Under the pieces are notes generated by a model. It saw only the letters and a program-made list of their open reading frames with translations. It was not told where the DNA came from and did not search any database. This document shows positions 1-8,010 of a stretch of 17,387 nt of DNA, piece after piece. Position 1 is the stretch's first letter, and every line of letters begins with the position of its first letter. This stretch comes from Pseudomonadota bacterium (GTDB taxonomy: Bacteria > Desulfobacterota > Desulfarculia > Desulfarculales > JAHJDS01), in contig JAHJDS010000359.1 in assembly GCA_018812395.1 (NCBI GenBank), positions 1 to 17,387 of the forward strand, read 5' to 3'. Position numbers and translations under genes: made by a program.

Positions 1-348
1 CGTCAGCCGGCGGCGGTCCCGATCGGCCGGGTACTCGAAGGGGATGATCGTCCGCCCCCGGGCGGCCAGGACCTCGGCCAGGGCCCGGGCGTTGGAGCAA
101 TCACCCTGGGTGACGACCACGATCCTCTCCGGTCCGCCCGGGGCGACGGCCACGCCGAAGATGCCCTTGATCCAGGCGCAGACCGTGCGCGGGAACCCGG
201 CCGCCTCGGCCGCGGCCACCAGCGCCTCGGCCCGGGGGTGGCTGATGAAGACGTTGTTCAGGTCCAGGGGGCGAAGCCCGGCGGCCAGGATGACCTCGAC
301 CGGGATCGAGGTCGTCAGGCCGATGGTCCCTGGTCCAAAAACGCTCAC
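1..348 (-). CDS. 2-hydroxyacyl-CoA dehydratase D-component-like protein (HgdB/BcrC family), 3' end beyond window
   Basis: The first 116 codons are visible, and the gene runs off the left edge. The start is GTG at 348, which overlaps the TGA of the upstream acyl-CoA synthetase as GTGA. The N-terminal region has the family pattern: a TIGLTTSIPVEVILAAG stretch (about residues 8-24), PLDLNN, then Cys57 in a CAWIKG motif and Cys84 in TQGDCSN. In this family (2-hydroxyglutaryl-CoA dehydratase and benzoyl-CoA reductase subunits) conserved cysteines bind an iron-sulfur cluster, and an ATP-driven activator supplies the electron for a radical dehydration or reduction of an acyl-CoA. The substrate cannot be told. 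The close coupling with an acyl-CoA synthetase suggests an acyl-CoA substrate or shared regulation. A larger in-frame ORF starting at 2403 reads into this gene only because of the upstream frameshift. Confidence 0.72.
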   Translation of the reverse strand, partial: MSVFGPGTIGLTTSIPVEVILAAGLRPLDLNNVFISHPRAEALVAAAEAAGFPRTVCAWIKGIFGVAVAPGGPERIVVVTQGDCSNARALAEVLAARGRTIIPFEYPADRDRRRLT

Positions 349-2403
349 CGGGCCAGCACGATCCGGGCGTCCACGGCCCGGCATCCATCCGCCATGGCCA
401 TGACCGGATTCAGGTCCACCTCGGCCACGACCGGCAGGTCCACTCCGAGGCGGCTGAGCCGGACGAGCTGGTCTTGCAGGGCGGCCTTGTCCACCGCCGG
501 CCGTCCCCGGAAGCCGTCCAGCACGCCGGCGCCCCGGAAGTCGCCGATCATCTTGTCGGCCTCGATCCCATCCAGGGGCGCCACCCGAAGCGCCACCTCG
601 TGCAGCACCTCGACCATGATCCCGCCCAGGCCCACGGCCACCACCGGCCCGAAAGACGGGTCCCGCTTGAGGCCCAGGATGACCTCCCAGGTCCCCTGGA
701 TCATGGGCTGGACGATCAGGCCCCCCCCCGTCGGGCAGGTCCCGAATCATCTTTTGGCAGGCCGCCTCGAGGGCCGCCTCGTCGGCCAGGCCCACGGCCA
801 CGCCGCCGGCCTCGGTCTTGTGGGACACGTCGGCCGCCGATATCTTGACGGCCACCGGATAGCCCAGTTCCCCGGCCGCGGCCAGGGCCCCGCCAATATC
901 CTCGACCCGTTGCCAGGGGCAGACGGACAGGCCGTAGGCCTCGAGGATCATGAAGCTCTCCTCGATAGCCGGGTCGCGGCCCTGACTCAGGGCGCGCTCG
1001 ATGATCTTCTCCGCCCGACCGCGGTCGACGTCGAGGTCCGGGGAGACCCAGGGACGTTGGGGCTTCTGGGCGTGGTACAGGCTGGCCAGGGCGCGGACGC
1101 CCTCCTCGGGCGTGGTGAACACCGGATGCTTGGCGTTCTCCTTGAGATACTTCAGTTCGTCGTCGCGGACCAGGGTGCCCAGGGCCAGGGGTTTCTGGTA
1201 CTTCTCGGCCAACTCCCAGGCGTTGTGGATGAAGGCCCGGGCGTCCTTCCTCTCCTGGCCGCGATAGACGATGACGCAGACCACACCGTCGATCTCTTCC
1301 ATCTTGAGGGCCTCCTCGACGATGAAGTTGTAGAAGTTCATGTCAAACAGGTCCCCCAGGTCCAGGGGATTTTGAAGCTTGATGACCGAGGCCCGGAAGT
1401 GGCTCTCGATCTTGTCCAACACTTTCTGGGGAAAGGGCGGCAGGGCCATGCCCATCCGGTGGCAGGCGTCGGCGGCGACTACGGCGTGCCCGCCCGAGCG
1501 GGAGATGATGGCCAGCCGGTTCCCCTTGGGCCGGGGCACGGTCAGCGATTTGAGCACCGCCAGGGTGTGGGCCACGTCGTTGGTCCGGATGATGCCGGCC
1601 TGCTTGAAGGCCGCCTCGACCACGGCGTCGTCGTTGAGCAGGGCCGCGGTGTGGGACTGGGCGATGCCGGCCGATCCGGCGCCGATGTTGGACTTGTGGA
1701 TGACGATCGGCTTGTCCGTATTCCCGGCCAGTTCCATCAAGCGCCGGCCGTCGACCACCGACTCCAGGTAGAGGCAGACCGCCTCGGTGCCCGGATCATC
1801 GATCATGAACTCGAGCAGTTCGGCCTCCTGGACGTCGAGCTTGTTGCCCACGGATACGAACTTGTTGATGCCGATGTTCTCGTAGGACAGGGTGAAGAGG
1901 TAGGTCAGGCCCACGCCGCCGCTCTGGGAGATGATCGACAGGCCCCCGGGGTGGATGGTGGTCGGGATGCGCGGAAAGGGCACGCACAGGCCGTTTTCCA
2001 TGTTGATGATGCCGATGCCGTTGGGGCCGACGAAGCGGATGCCGTATTCCCGGGCGATGCCGAGCACCTCGGCCTCGAGGCCCTGGCGCTCGGGACCGTA
2101 CTCCGAAAATCCGCTGGACTCGATGATCGCCCGGCGGACGCCCTTTTCCCCGCACTGACGCATCACCTCGGGAATGAACTTGACCGGGGTGAAGATCACC
2201 GCCAGGTCCACCTCGTCGGGCACGTCCAGGATGGTTTGATGAATGCGCTGGCCGTAGAGCACCCCGCCCCGAGGGCTGACCATGTGCAGGCGGCCGCCGT
2301 AACGGAACTGCAGGCAGTTGGCCACGATGAATTTACCCATGTTGTTCGGCGACGCCGAGGCGCCGATCACGGCCACCGATTCCGGATAGAACATCTGTCG
2401 CAT
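345..2403 (-). CDS. ADP-forming acyl-CoA synthetase (acetate-CoA ligase type, alpha+beta fusion) with apparent frameshift at a G9 run
   Basis: This would be a 685-residue single-chain NDP-forming acyl-CoA synthetase, converting acyl-CoA + ADP + Pi to acid + CoA + ATP (substrate-level phosphorylation in anaerobes). ATG at 2403 is preceded by AAGGAG (2420-2415). Order: CoA-binding Rossmann domain (VAVIGAS near residue 10), the succinyl-CoA ligase-like domain with SQSGG and the phosphohistidine motif QSHTAAL (His251), a linker, then the ATP-grasp beta part from about residue 450 (VAVKISAADVSHKTEAGGV). At 721-729 the minus strand reads nine Gs. With nine, the frame turns to nonsense and continues without a stop into the next gene. 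With eight, it reads GGGLIVQPMIQGTWEVI and continues through GLGG and RVAPLDGI to the TGA at 345. Both sides are otherwise intact, so this is a very recent mutation, slippage or a sequencing error. Confidence 0.85.
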
Positions 2404-2433
2404 AAGCGCCTATTCTCCTTGCTGACCACACAT

Positions 2434-2502
2434 CCTCTTGACCTGGAGGCAAGAGGTTTGACTGAGCGTCCGGCCGCGGCGGCCAAGACCCGCCGCTGGC
2501 CG
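2434..2502 (-). terminator. two hairpins in the spacer after the phosphatase gene, possible weak terminator
   Basis: The 130-base spacer 2404-2533 contains two inverted repeats. One pairs GCGGCGG (2476-2482) with CCGCCGC (2490-2496), extended by CGGCC/GGCCG (2471-2475 with 2498-2502) across a bulged T. The other pairs CCTCTTG (2434-2440) with CAAGAGG (2450-2456). Neither is followed by a T run on the minus strand, so a classical intrinsic terminator is not supported. They may mark the 3' end of the phosphatase transcript or sit in the leader of the acyl-CoA synthetase mRNA. No convincing promoter was seen here. Confidence 0.25.
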
Positions 2503-2533
2503 TCCAGGACGATAATTGCGTCCACCGCCCGGG

Positions 2534-3181
2534 CTAAACCTTAATGAATTCCCTCTCCGGCAGTTTAAGGCAGGTGAGTTTATTGCCGTAAACGGCGCCG
2601 GTGTCAATGCCGATCTTGTCACGATAGACGATCGGCCGCCGCGACGGGGTGTGCCCGAAGACCACCAGGGGGGCCATCTCCTGGGGAATGTGGATGAAAT
2701 CCTCCCTGATCCAGAGCAGGTCGTGCTCCGATTGGTCCGCCAGGGCCACCCCGGGCCGAAAGCCGGCGTGAACGAACATCACGTCCCCGATCCGGTGGTG
2801 CAGCACCAGGTGGTCATAAAAGGCCCGGTGGTCGGGCGGCAGATCAAACGGCTCGCCGAATACCGCCCCGTAGCTGTCCAGGGTCGGGGTGCCGCCATTA
2901 TACAGAAACAGGCTCTCCTTCGAACCGGCCAGGTAGTCCAGGAACAGCCCTTCGTGGTTACCCTTGAGGCAGACCACCCGAGGACAGCGGCCGGCCAGGT
3001 CCAGGATGACGTCGACCACGCCCTTGGGATCGGGCCCCCGGTCCACGTAGTCGCCGATGAACACGAAGGTGTCCCGCTCCAGGTCGGCCGGTATCTTGCG
3101 CAACAGCTTGACCAGCAGATCGGCGCAGCCATGGACATCGCCGATGGCAAACACGCTGGCGTCGTCAACGGACTCGACCAT
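2534..3181 (-). CDS. PPP-family metallophosphoesterase (serine/threonine protein phosphatase-like)
   Basis: A 215-residue protein with the full metallophosphoesterase signature. GDVHG gives Asp15 and His17, GDYVDRG gives Asp44 and the Asp47-Arg48 pair, and GNHE gives Asn75-His76. A later FGHTPS supplies another metal-ligand His, and GIDTGAVYGN is the usual closing motif. These residues hold a dinuclear metal centre. Length and order match bacterial PrpA/lambda-phosphatase-like enzymes, which remove phosphate from proteins or hydrolyse Ap4A; the sequence does not decide between them. ATG at 3181 follows GAGGGAG only a few bases upstream and lies just 6 bases past the stop of the radical SAM gene, so the two are probably co-transcribed. 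No membrane segment or signal peptide is seen, so it is cytoplasmic. It could counter the ATPase/kinase-like proteins of the redox operon, but nothing links them directly. Confidence 0.88.
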   Translation of the reverse strand: MVESVDDASVFAIGDVHGCADLLVKLLRKIPADLERDTFVFIGDYVDRGPDPKGVVDVILDLAGRCPRVVCLKGNHEGLFLDYLAGSKESLFLYNGGTPTLDSYGAVFGEPFDLPPDHRAFYDHLVLHHRIGDVMFVHAGFRPGVALADQSEHDLLWIREDFIHIPQEMAPLVVFGHTPSRRPIVYRDKIGIDTGAVYGNKLTCLKLPEREFIKV

Positions 3182-3187
3182 ACTCCC

Positions 3188-4120
3188 TCAGAAGACCAGC
3201 CGCCACCGGACCCGATCCCGGCGGTCCAGCCGGAGACCGGCCGCTTGGGCCGCGGCCACGGCGTCCCGGTATTCCTGGCCCGTGAGCCGGCGCGTCAATT
3301 CCTCGAAATCCGAGGCGCGGCCGCAGGGCCGGTACTGGTCCATGACGTTGACGTAGGTGTGCGGCGACAGTTCCTCGGCCAGCCACCGGAAAACGTGTTC
3401 GCCGCCCGCCAGGGAGTGCGGCATGACCAGGTGCCGGACCAGCAGGCCGCGTTCGGCCAGGCCCTGCTCGTTGATGGCCAGGTCGCCCACCTGGCGGTGC
3501 ATCTCCTGGAAAGCGTCCCGGGCCCGCTCGGGGTAGTCCGGGGCCCGGCAGAATTTCTCCGAAACCGCGCCGTCCCAGAACTTGAAGTCGGGCATGTAGA
3601 TGTCGAACACGCCCTCCAGGGTTTTGAGGGTCTCGACCGACTCGTAGCCCCCGCAGTTGTAGACCAGGGGCAGGCGCAAGCCGCCGTCCACGGCCAGGGG
3701 CAGGGCCCGGGCGATGGCGGCGATGGCGTGGGTCGGGGTGACGAAATTGATGTTGTGACAGCCCGCCTCGGCCAGGGCGAGCATCATCGCCGCCAATTCC
3801 TCGGAAGTCACCTCGCGGCCCTGGATCTCGTGGGATACCTCCCAGTTCTGGCAAAAGACACAGCCCAGGTTGCACCCGGCCAGGAAGATGGTCCCCGAGC
3901 CTTGGCGGCCCACCAGGGGGTCCTCCTCGCCGAAGTGGGGGTTGAAGCTGGAGACGATTGCTCCGGCCCCGGCCCCACAGACGCCCGTCTCGCCGGCCGT
4001 CCGGTCCACCCCGCAGGCCCGGGGGCAAAGATCGCACTCGCGGAGCCGGGCCAGCAAGGACTCGGCCCGGGCGGCCAACTCTCCCTGGGCGTGCAGGGCC
4101 AGATAAGAAGGTTCGAACAC
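3188..4120 (-). CDS. PflX-type radical SAM protein (pyruvate formate-lyase activating enzyme-like, COG1313)
   Basis: A 310-residue radical SAM protein. The core cluster motif is GCNLGCVFCQNW (Cys83, Cys87, Cys90), which binds the [4Fe-4S] cluster and S-adenosylmethionine. An N-terminal group of four cysteines (Cys29, Cys32, Cys36, Cys48) is typical of the PflX/COG1313 branch and probably binds a second metal site. Further landmarks are NINFVTPTHAI (about 119-129) and YNCGGYES, both usual for this family. The start is GTG at 4120 with GGAG upstream. The family is named after glycyl-radical enzyme activases, but the real substrate of the PflX branch is unknown and no glycyl-radical enzyme is present here. 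It follows the helicase gene by 44 bases and precedes the phosphatase gene, so all three may share a transcript. Confidence 0.87.
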   Translation of the reverse strand: MFEPSYLALHAQGELAARAESLLARLRECDLCPRACGVDRTAGETGVCGAGAGAIVSSFNPHFGEEDPLVGRQGSGTIFLAGCNLGCVFCQNWEVSHEIQGREVTSEELAAMMLALAEAGCHNINFVTPTHAIAAIARALPLAVDGGLRLPLVYNCGGYESVETLKTLEGVFDIYMPDFKFWDGAVSEKFCRAPDYPERARDAFQEMHRQVGDLAINEQGLAERGLLVRHLVMPHSLAGGEHVFRWLAEELSPHTYVNVMDQYRPCGRASDFEELTRRLTGQEYRDAVAAAQAAGLRLDRRDRVRWRLVF

Positions 4121-4164
4121 TGGGGCTCCGGTTAAAACACGCCAATTCTAGTCGAAGCGAGCGG

Positions 4165-7044
4165 TCAAGACAACCTTTCGGCCAAAAAGCGCGACCGCAC
4201 GGCCGGCTCGGACCAATCCACGGGCAGGCGCAGCCGGTTGTTGTTCCGGTCGCGGTAGACCAGATAGCCCTGCTCGGCCCCGAGGAGGAACAGGTCCCGG
4301 GTCAGCGCCACGTCCTGTTGGCAATAGTCGACGACTCGCCGCCGGTCCCCGGCCCGCCACCACGCCACGGCCTGGAGGCCGTCGCCGGACTTCCGGGTCC
4401 CCAGGTTCTCGGTGGCCAGGTGGTCCAGGGACAGCCGGAAGCGCAGGATCTCGAATACGTCGTCGAGCATGTCCAGGGTGGGCACGGCCGCGAAGTCATA
4501 GTCAATGTACCCTGACAGGACCGTGTAATCGAAGCGTCGGACGTTGAACCCCACGACCACGTCAAAGGACGAGAGCTTCTCGACGAGGCCTTCCACGTCC
4601 TGCTCGCCGAACTCGGTGAACTCGTCGGCCGCCTGGTCGTAGACCACGGCCACGGCCAGGCCCATGAGGTGAATGTTGCCCCAGCCGCCCACCTCGTCGG
4701 CCAGGCGCAGGGTTTCCAGGTCAAAGAAGCCGTACCTGAGACCCGTCGGCCGGGGCCCGGATTTCTTCTTTCGGGGAGGGGCCTCGACCCGGGGGCCGTC
4801 CTCGATTGGCAGCGCCACTTCGCCCAGCAGGCCCTCGAGCAGGGCCATTGCCCCGGCCTTGTCCAGCGGCTTGTTGCCCGAGCCGCACTTGGGCGAGTGG
4901 ATGCAGGACGGACAGCCGATCTCGCAACCGCAGTCGCGGACCAGGGCCAGGGTTTTTTGTAACAAATCCTCGATAATCTCGAAGCCCCGCTCGCTGAGGC
5001 CCACGCCCCCGGCGTGACCGTCGTAGATGAATACCGCCGCCTGGCCGGTCTGCGGGTGCCGGGGATAGGCGATGCCGCCCACGTCGTGCCGGTCGCACAG
5101 GGCGAACAGGGGAAACATGGCGATGGCGGCGTGCTCCAGGGCGTGGATCGACCCCATGAAGTGGCCGTCCCGCTCGGCCACCAGGCGCCGCAGGGCGTCG
5201 GAGACGTCGATCCACAGCCCCACGGTCTCGAACTTTTGAGGCGGCAGGTCCAGGTCATAGGTGCCCAACAGCTCCTGGCCGCTGATCCGCCGTTTCTCGT
5301 AGCCGACCACGGTCTCGGTGACCTTGAGCCGGCCCAGGTGGATTAAAAAATTTTTGACCGGCCGGCGTTTCAACTCGGACAGGACTTCGGTCTGCTTGTC
5401 GGTGAGCACCCGGGTGAAATAGCCGACGCTCTTCGGCCGGACCGTCACCCGGTGCGACTTCAGGTCGAGGCCCGTGACCTCGTACTGGTCGGCCTGGTGG
5501 AGGTAGATCGCCCCGGGATGACACTCCTTGAGGGCCCGGCCGCCGTCGATGTGACCGACAACCTGCCGGGAACCGTGAAGACTGATGACAAAGGTGTCGC
5601 CCGCGCCCCGGATGTTGACCCGGCGGTGGGGTCGTTTCGGCCCGGCGAACCAGCGGTCGCCGTCCGCCTCCTGGAGCAGTTTCCCGTGGCGGGCCAGATC
5701 GACCAACACCGAGGCGTGACGCTCCAGGTCGAACTCCGGCTCGCCGGGGTCCAGGGGTCTTTCGGCCGCGGCGCAGACCAGGTGCTCGGCCACGACGTGC
5801 GAGTTGTCCGGGTCCAGGACGGCCGTCTCGTAGGATCGGCCGAAAAAGTCGGCCGGGTTGTGGACGAAAAACTGATCCAGGGCGTCCGCGCCGGCGATGA
5901 GGACCACGGCCGACTCGCGCCCGGCCCGCCCCACCCGGCCGGCCCGCTGCCAGGTGTTGATGATCGTGCCCGGGTAGCCGACCAGGACGCAGACGTCGAG
6001 GTGGCCGATGTCGATGCCCATCTCCAGGGCCGAGGTCGAGATGACCCCGGCCAGTTGGCCCGAGGCCAGCCGGGCCTCGACGCCGCGGCGCTCCTCGGGC
6101 AAAAAACCGGCCCGGTAGCTGGCGATCCGCCCGGCCAGGTCCGGGGCCGAGCGCATGACCCACATGGTGATCAGCTCGGTCAGCCGCCGCGACCGGGTGA
6201 AGACGATGGTCTGGTAACCCTGGCGCACCCCGGCCTCGAGGAGCCGGGCGGCCACGGTCGAGCCGGCCAGGTCCGGGTTCAAAAAACACCAGTCCCGGCC
6301 GGCCACGGGCGCGCCGTGCTTCTCGATCACGGTGAACTCCCGCCCGGCCAGGGCCTGGACAAAGGCGCCGGGATCGTGGACCGTGGCCGAACTGAACAGG
6401 TACTGGGGCCTGGCTCCGGCCTGGCGGCAGATACGCTGCAGCCGCCTCAGGATCTGGGCGACGTGGCTGCCGAAGATGCCCCGGTAGGTGTGGACCTCGT
6501 CGATGACCACGTACTTCAGATTTTGCCAGAACTCGACCCAACCCTCGTGATGGGCCAGCAAACCGTGATGGAGCATGTCCGGGTTGCTGAGCAGGATGTG
6601 GGGCGGCCGGGCGCGCAGTTTATTTCGCTGGGCCGGCGGCGTGTCGCCGTCGTAGACCGCGGCCCGGATGGGACTGGCGGCGCCGAAAGACAGCTCCTGG
6701 ATCATGCGAAGCTGGTCCTGGGCCAGGGCCTTGAGCGGAAAAAGGTACAGCGCCCGGGTGTCGTCGTCGCGCAGGATGGACTCGAACACCGGCAGGTTGT
6801 AGATCAGCGACTTGCCGCTGGCCGTGGGCGTGGCCACCAGGACGTCTTGGCCGGCCCGCACGGCGCCGACGGCCTCGGCCTGATGTGAGTAAAGTCTCTC
6901 GACGCCCAGGGATTTAAGGGCCCGGGCCAGCGGCTCGGGCAGTGGCGGGTCGACCCGGCCGTAGACCGCCTCCCTGGCAGGCAGATGCTCGTGATGGGCC
7001 AGCTCGGACGAGAAAGTACGTTTGATCCAGGAAATCAGGTCCAC
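4165..7044 (-). CDS. MrfA(YprA)-type DEAH helicase fused to MrfB(YprB)-type DEDDy exonuclease
   Basis: A 959-residue fusion. The N-terminal helicase has a Q-motif-like SHQAEAV (from 53), Walker A TPTASGKS (72-79), DEVH (IDEVHTYRG), SSAT, and motif VI QRAGRVGRAGR. A DUF1998-type region follows with a zinc-binding cysteine group (Cys705, 707, 711, 714, 720 in CGCEIGCPSC...KC). After a basic linker comes an RNase H-like exonuclease with all DEDDy residues: Asp775 and Glu777 (FFDLET), Asp839 (RRFDYT) and Tyr907-x3-Asp911 (DYCQQD). In Bacillus subtilis the separate proteins MrfA and MrfB act together in mitomycin-lesion excision repair, so one chain may do both steps here. I prefer GTG at 7044: GGAGG sits at 7053-7049, and residues encoded upstream to the ATG at 7155 look non-coding (Pro/Gly-rich). 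Downstream genes follow after 44 bases. Confidence 0.9.
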   Translation of the reverse strand: MDLISWIKRTFSSELAHHEHLPAREAVYGRVDPPLPEPLARALKSLGVERLYSHQAEAVGAVRAGQDVLVATPTASGKSLIYNLPVFESILRDDDTRALYLFPLKALAQDQLRMIQELSFGAASPIRAAVYDGDTPPAQRNKLRARPPHILLSNPDMLHHGLLAHHEGWVEFWQNLKYVVIDEVHTYRGIFGSHVAQILRRLQRICRQAGARPQYLFSSATVHDPGAFVQALAGREFTVIEKHGAPVAGRDWCFLNPDLAGSTVAARLLEAGVRQGYQTIVFTRSRRLTELITMWVMRSAPDLAGRIASYRAGFLPEERRGVEARLASGQLAGVISTSALEMGIDIGHLDVCVLVGYPGTIINTWQRAGRVGRAGRESAVVLIAGADALDQFFVHNPADFFGRSYETAVLDPDNSHVVAEHLVCAAAERPLDPGEPEFDLERHASVLVDLARHGKLLQEADGDRWFAGPKRPHRRVNIRGAGDTFVISLHGSRQVVGHIDGGRALKECHPGAIYLHQADQYEVTGLDLKSHRVTVRPKSVGYFTRVLTDKQTEVLSELKRRPVKNFLIHLGRLKVTETVVGYEKRRISGQELLGTYDLDLPPQKFETVGLWIDVSDALRRLVAERDGHFMGSIHALEHAAIAMFPLFALCDRHDVGGIAYPRHPQTGQAAVFIYDGHAGGVGLSERGFEIIEDLLQKTLALVRDCGCEIGCPSCIHSPKCGSGNKPLDKAGAMALLEGLLGEVALPIEDGPRVEAPPRKKKSGPRPTGLRYGFFDLETLRLADEVGGWGNIHLMGLAVAVVYDQAADEFTEFGEQDVEGLVEKLSSFDVVVGFNVRRFDYTVLSGYIDYDFAAVPTLDMLDDVFEILRFRLSLDHLATENLGTRKSGDGLQAVAWWRAGDRRRVVDYCQQDVALTRDLFLLGAEQGYLVYRDRNNNRLRLPVDWSEPAVRSRFLAERLS

Positions 7045-7148
7045 AGGGCCTCCGATCTGTCGCCCGGGCAGGATAGCACCCAGGCCGGGGGGTGGCAAAT
7101 GGAGGCCTGGCGGGGCGGATCTCAATCGGTTTTTACAACCCGCCTGGT

Positions 7149-7178
7149 TTGACAATCAAGGTGCGCCCCGGGTATCAT
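7149..7178 (+). promoter_or_regulatory. sigma-70-type promoter for the small plus-strand gene
   Basis: A perfect -35 TTGACA at 7149-7154 and a -10 TATCAT at 7173-7178 are separated by 18 bases. Transcription would start near 7185, giving a leader of about 60 bases before the ATG at 7246. It is the best promoter match seen in the window. It lies in the divergent spacer (7045-7245) between the helicase gene and the small gene, so it may influence both. No minus-strand promoter of comparable quality was found in this spacer. Confidence 0.6.
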
Positions 7179-7245
7179 CCCGAACTCTGGATCAAACCAA
7201 GGCCGCCCCTTGGTCCGGCGGCGGGGCGTGCGCTGGAGCGGGCAA

Positions 7246-7482
7246 ATGACGTTTATCCTGAACGACGACGACCTGGACGCCTTTGACGAGGCCTTGTCCA
7301 ACGGTCACTGGCTGGCCGAGTTTCAGATCGGGGACGAAGACAAGCGGCAGGCCATGCTGGAGACCGTGGAAAGAATCTTCGAGATCGCCGAGAAGGCGGA
7401 CAAAATCGTCAGCGAGATGCTCTTTGGCGAGGGCCAGGCCGCCTCAAAAATATCCGGACAGCCCGGGGAGGACGAGGTCTGA
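7246..7482 (+). CDS. small acidic hypothetical protein (78 aa)
   Basis: I do not recognise a family. The product is 78 residues, rich in Asp and Glu, and looks mostly helical (LETVERIFEIAEKADKIVSE in the middle), with no cysteine and no membrane segment, so it is probably a soluble cytoplasmic protein. I choose ATG 7246 because GGAG at 7235-7238 stands 7 bases before it; an in-frame ATG at 7210 would add an arginine-rich tail with no ribosome site. A near-consensus promoter lies about 70 bases upstream, which supports real expression. It is the only plus-strand gene apart from the amidase. Its TGA (7480-7482) touches the stop of the convergent rhodanese gene. A regulatory or adaptor role is possible but only a guess. 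Confidence 0.7.
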   Translation: MTFILNDDDLDAFDEALSNGHWLAEFQIGDEDKRQAMLETVERIFEIAEKADKIVSEMLFGEGQAASKISGQPGEDEV

Positions 7483-8010
7483 TCAACCCGGCCCCGGACC
7501 GGGGACCACCGGCCGCCCGCGGCCGCGCCAGGCCTCCAGGCCGCCGTCGTAAACCAGGACCCGCCCCTCGGCCTCCTGGGGGTCCCAGCCGGCCGACACC
7601 AGCCGGGAGATCAGTTCCCGCCGGACCTCCCAGGCCGACCCGTCCCGGTCGGCCCCCCGTCCCCCGTGGCCGTAAACGACGATCCGGCGCTGGAGCTTCA
7701 AGACGTATTCATAAGACCGGAAACGGACGTCCAGCTCGGACGGCGGCAGGTTCAGGGACCCGGGCACGTGTCCGGCCCAGTAATCGAACGGGCCTCGCAC
7801 GTCGATGAACTTGACCAGACGATGTCCGTAAAGCTCGGCCGCCCTGGTCCCGGACAGGGCCCGGACGCGATCCACCGGCCGGTCGGCCAGACAGCCCAAG
7901 GGGCGGGTGGACAGGCCGTTGACCGACAGCCCGAACACCGCCGCCAGGCTGACGATCAACCCGCAACGCCACAGATACCCGATCCACAGCCGGCGGCCGG
8001 CACCGGCCAT
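7483..8010 (-). CDS. membrane-anchored rhodanese-like protein without catalytic cysteine
   Basis: A 175-residue protein with an uncleaved-looking N-terminal hydrophobic segment (about 8-30, WIGYLWRCGLIVSLAAVFGL) and a rhodanese-like domain from about residue 50. The fold landmarks are there: FIDVRGPFDYWAGHVPGSLN and, near the end, VLVYDGGLEAWRGRGRPV. Active rhodaneses have a loop of the form CxxGxR(S/T) after the IVVY strand. Here the strand is followed by GHGGRGADRDGSA, so the cysteine is missing and the loop is longer. Sulfur transfer from this domain is therefore unlikely; such domains often serve in binding or as structural parts. The N-terminal anchor suggests the domain faces the periplasm. 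The ATG directly follows the TAA of the radical SAM gene with no gap, so the pair is translationally coupled. Confidence 0.75.
   Translation of the reverse strand: MAGAGRRLWIGYLWRCGLIVSLAAVFGLSVNGLSTRPLGCLADRPVDRVRALSGTRAAELYGHRLVKFIDVRGPFDYWAGHVPGSLNLPPSELDVRFRSYEYVLKLQRRIVVYGHGGRGADRDGSAWEVRRELISRLVSAGWDPQEAEGRVLVYDGGLEAWRGRGRPVVPGPGPG

Noticed and set aside
238..4135. Long plus-strand open frames (768 and 539 codons) opposite the synthetase, phosphatase and radical SAM genes
   Set aside because: They are antisense to genes with clear family motifs, have low-complexity Gly/His/Asp-rich translations, and no family similarity; this is normal for GC-rich DNA.
5452..6888. 478-codon plus-strand open frame
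   Set aside because: Antisense to the helicase motifs, with a repetitive translation and no recognisable domain.
7045..7155. Upstream ATG start at 7155 for the helicase
   Set aside because: The extra 37 residues are Pro/Gly-rich and non-conserved in appearance; GTG 7044 has a proper GGAGG site.
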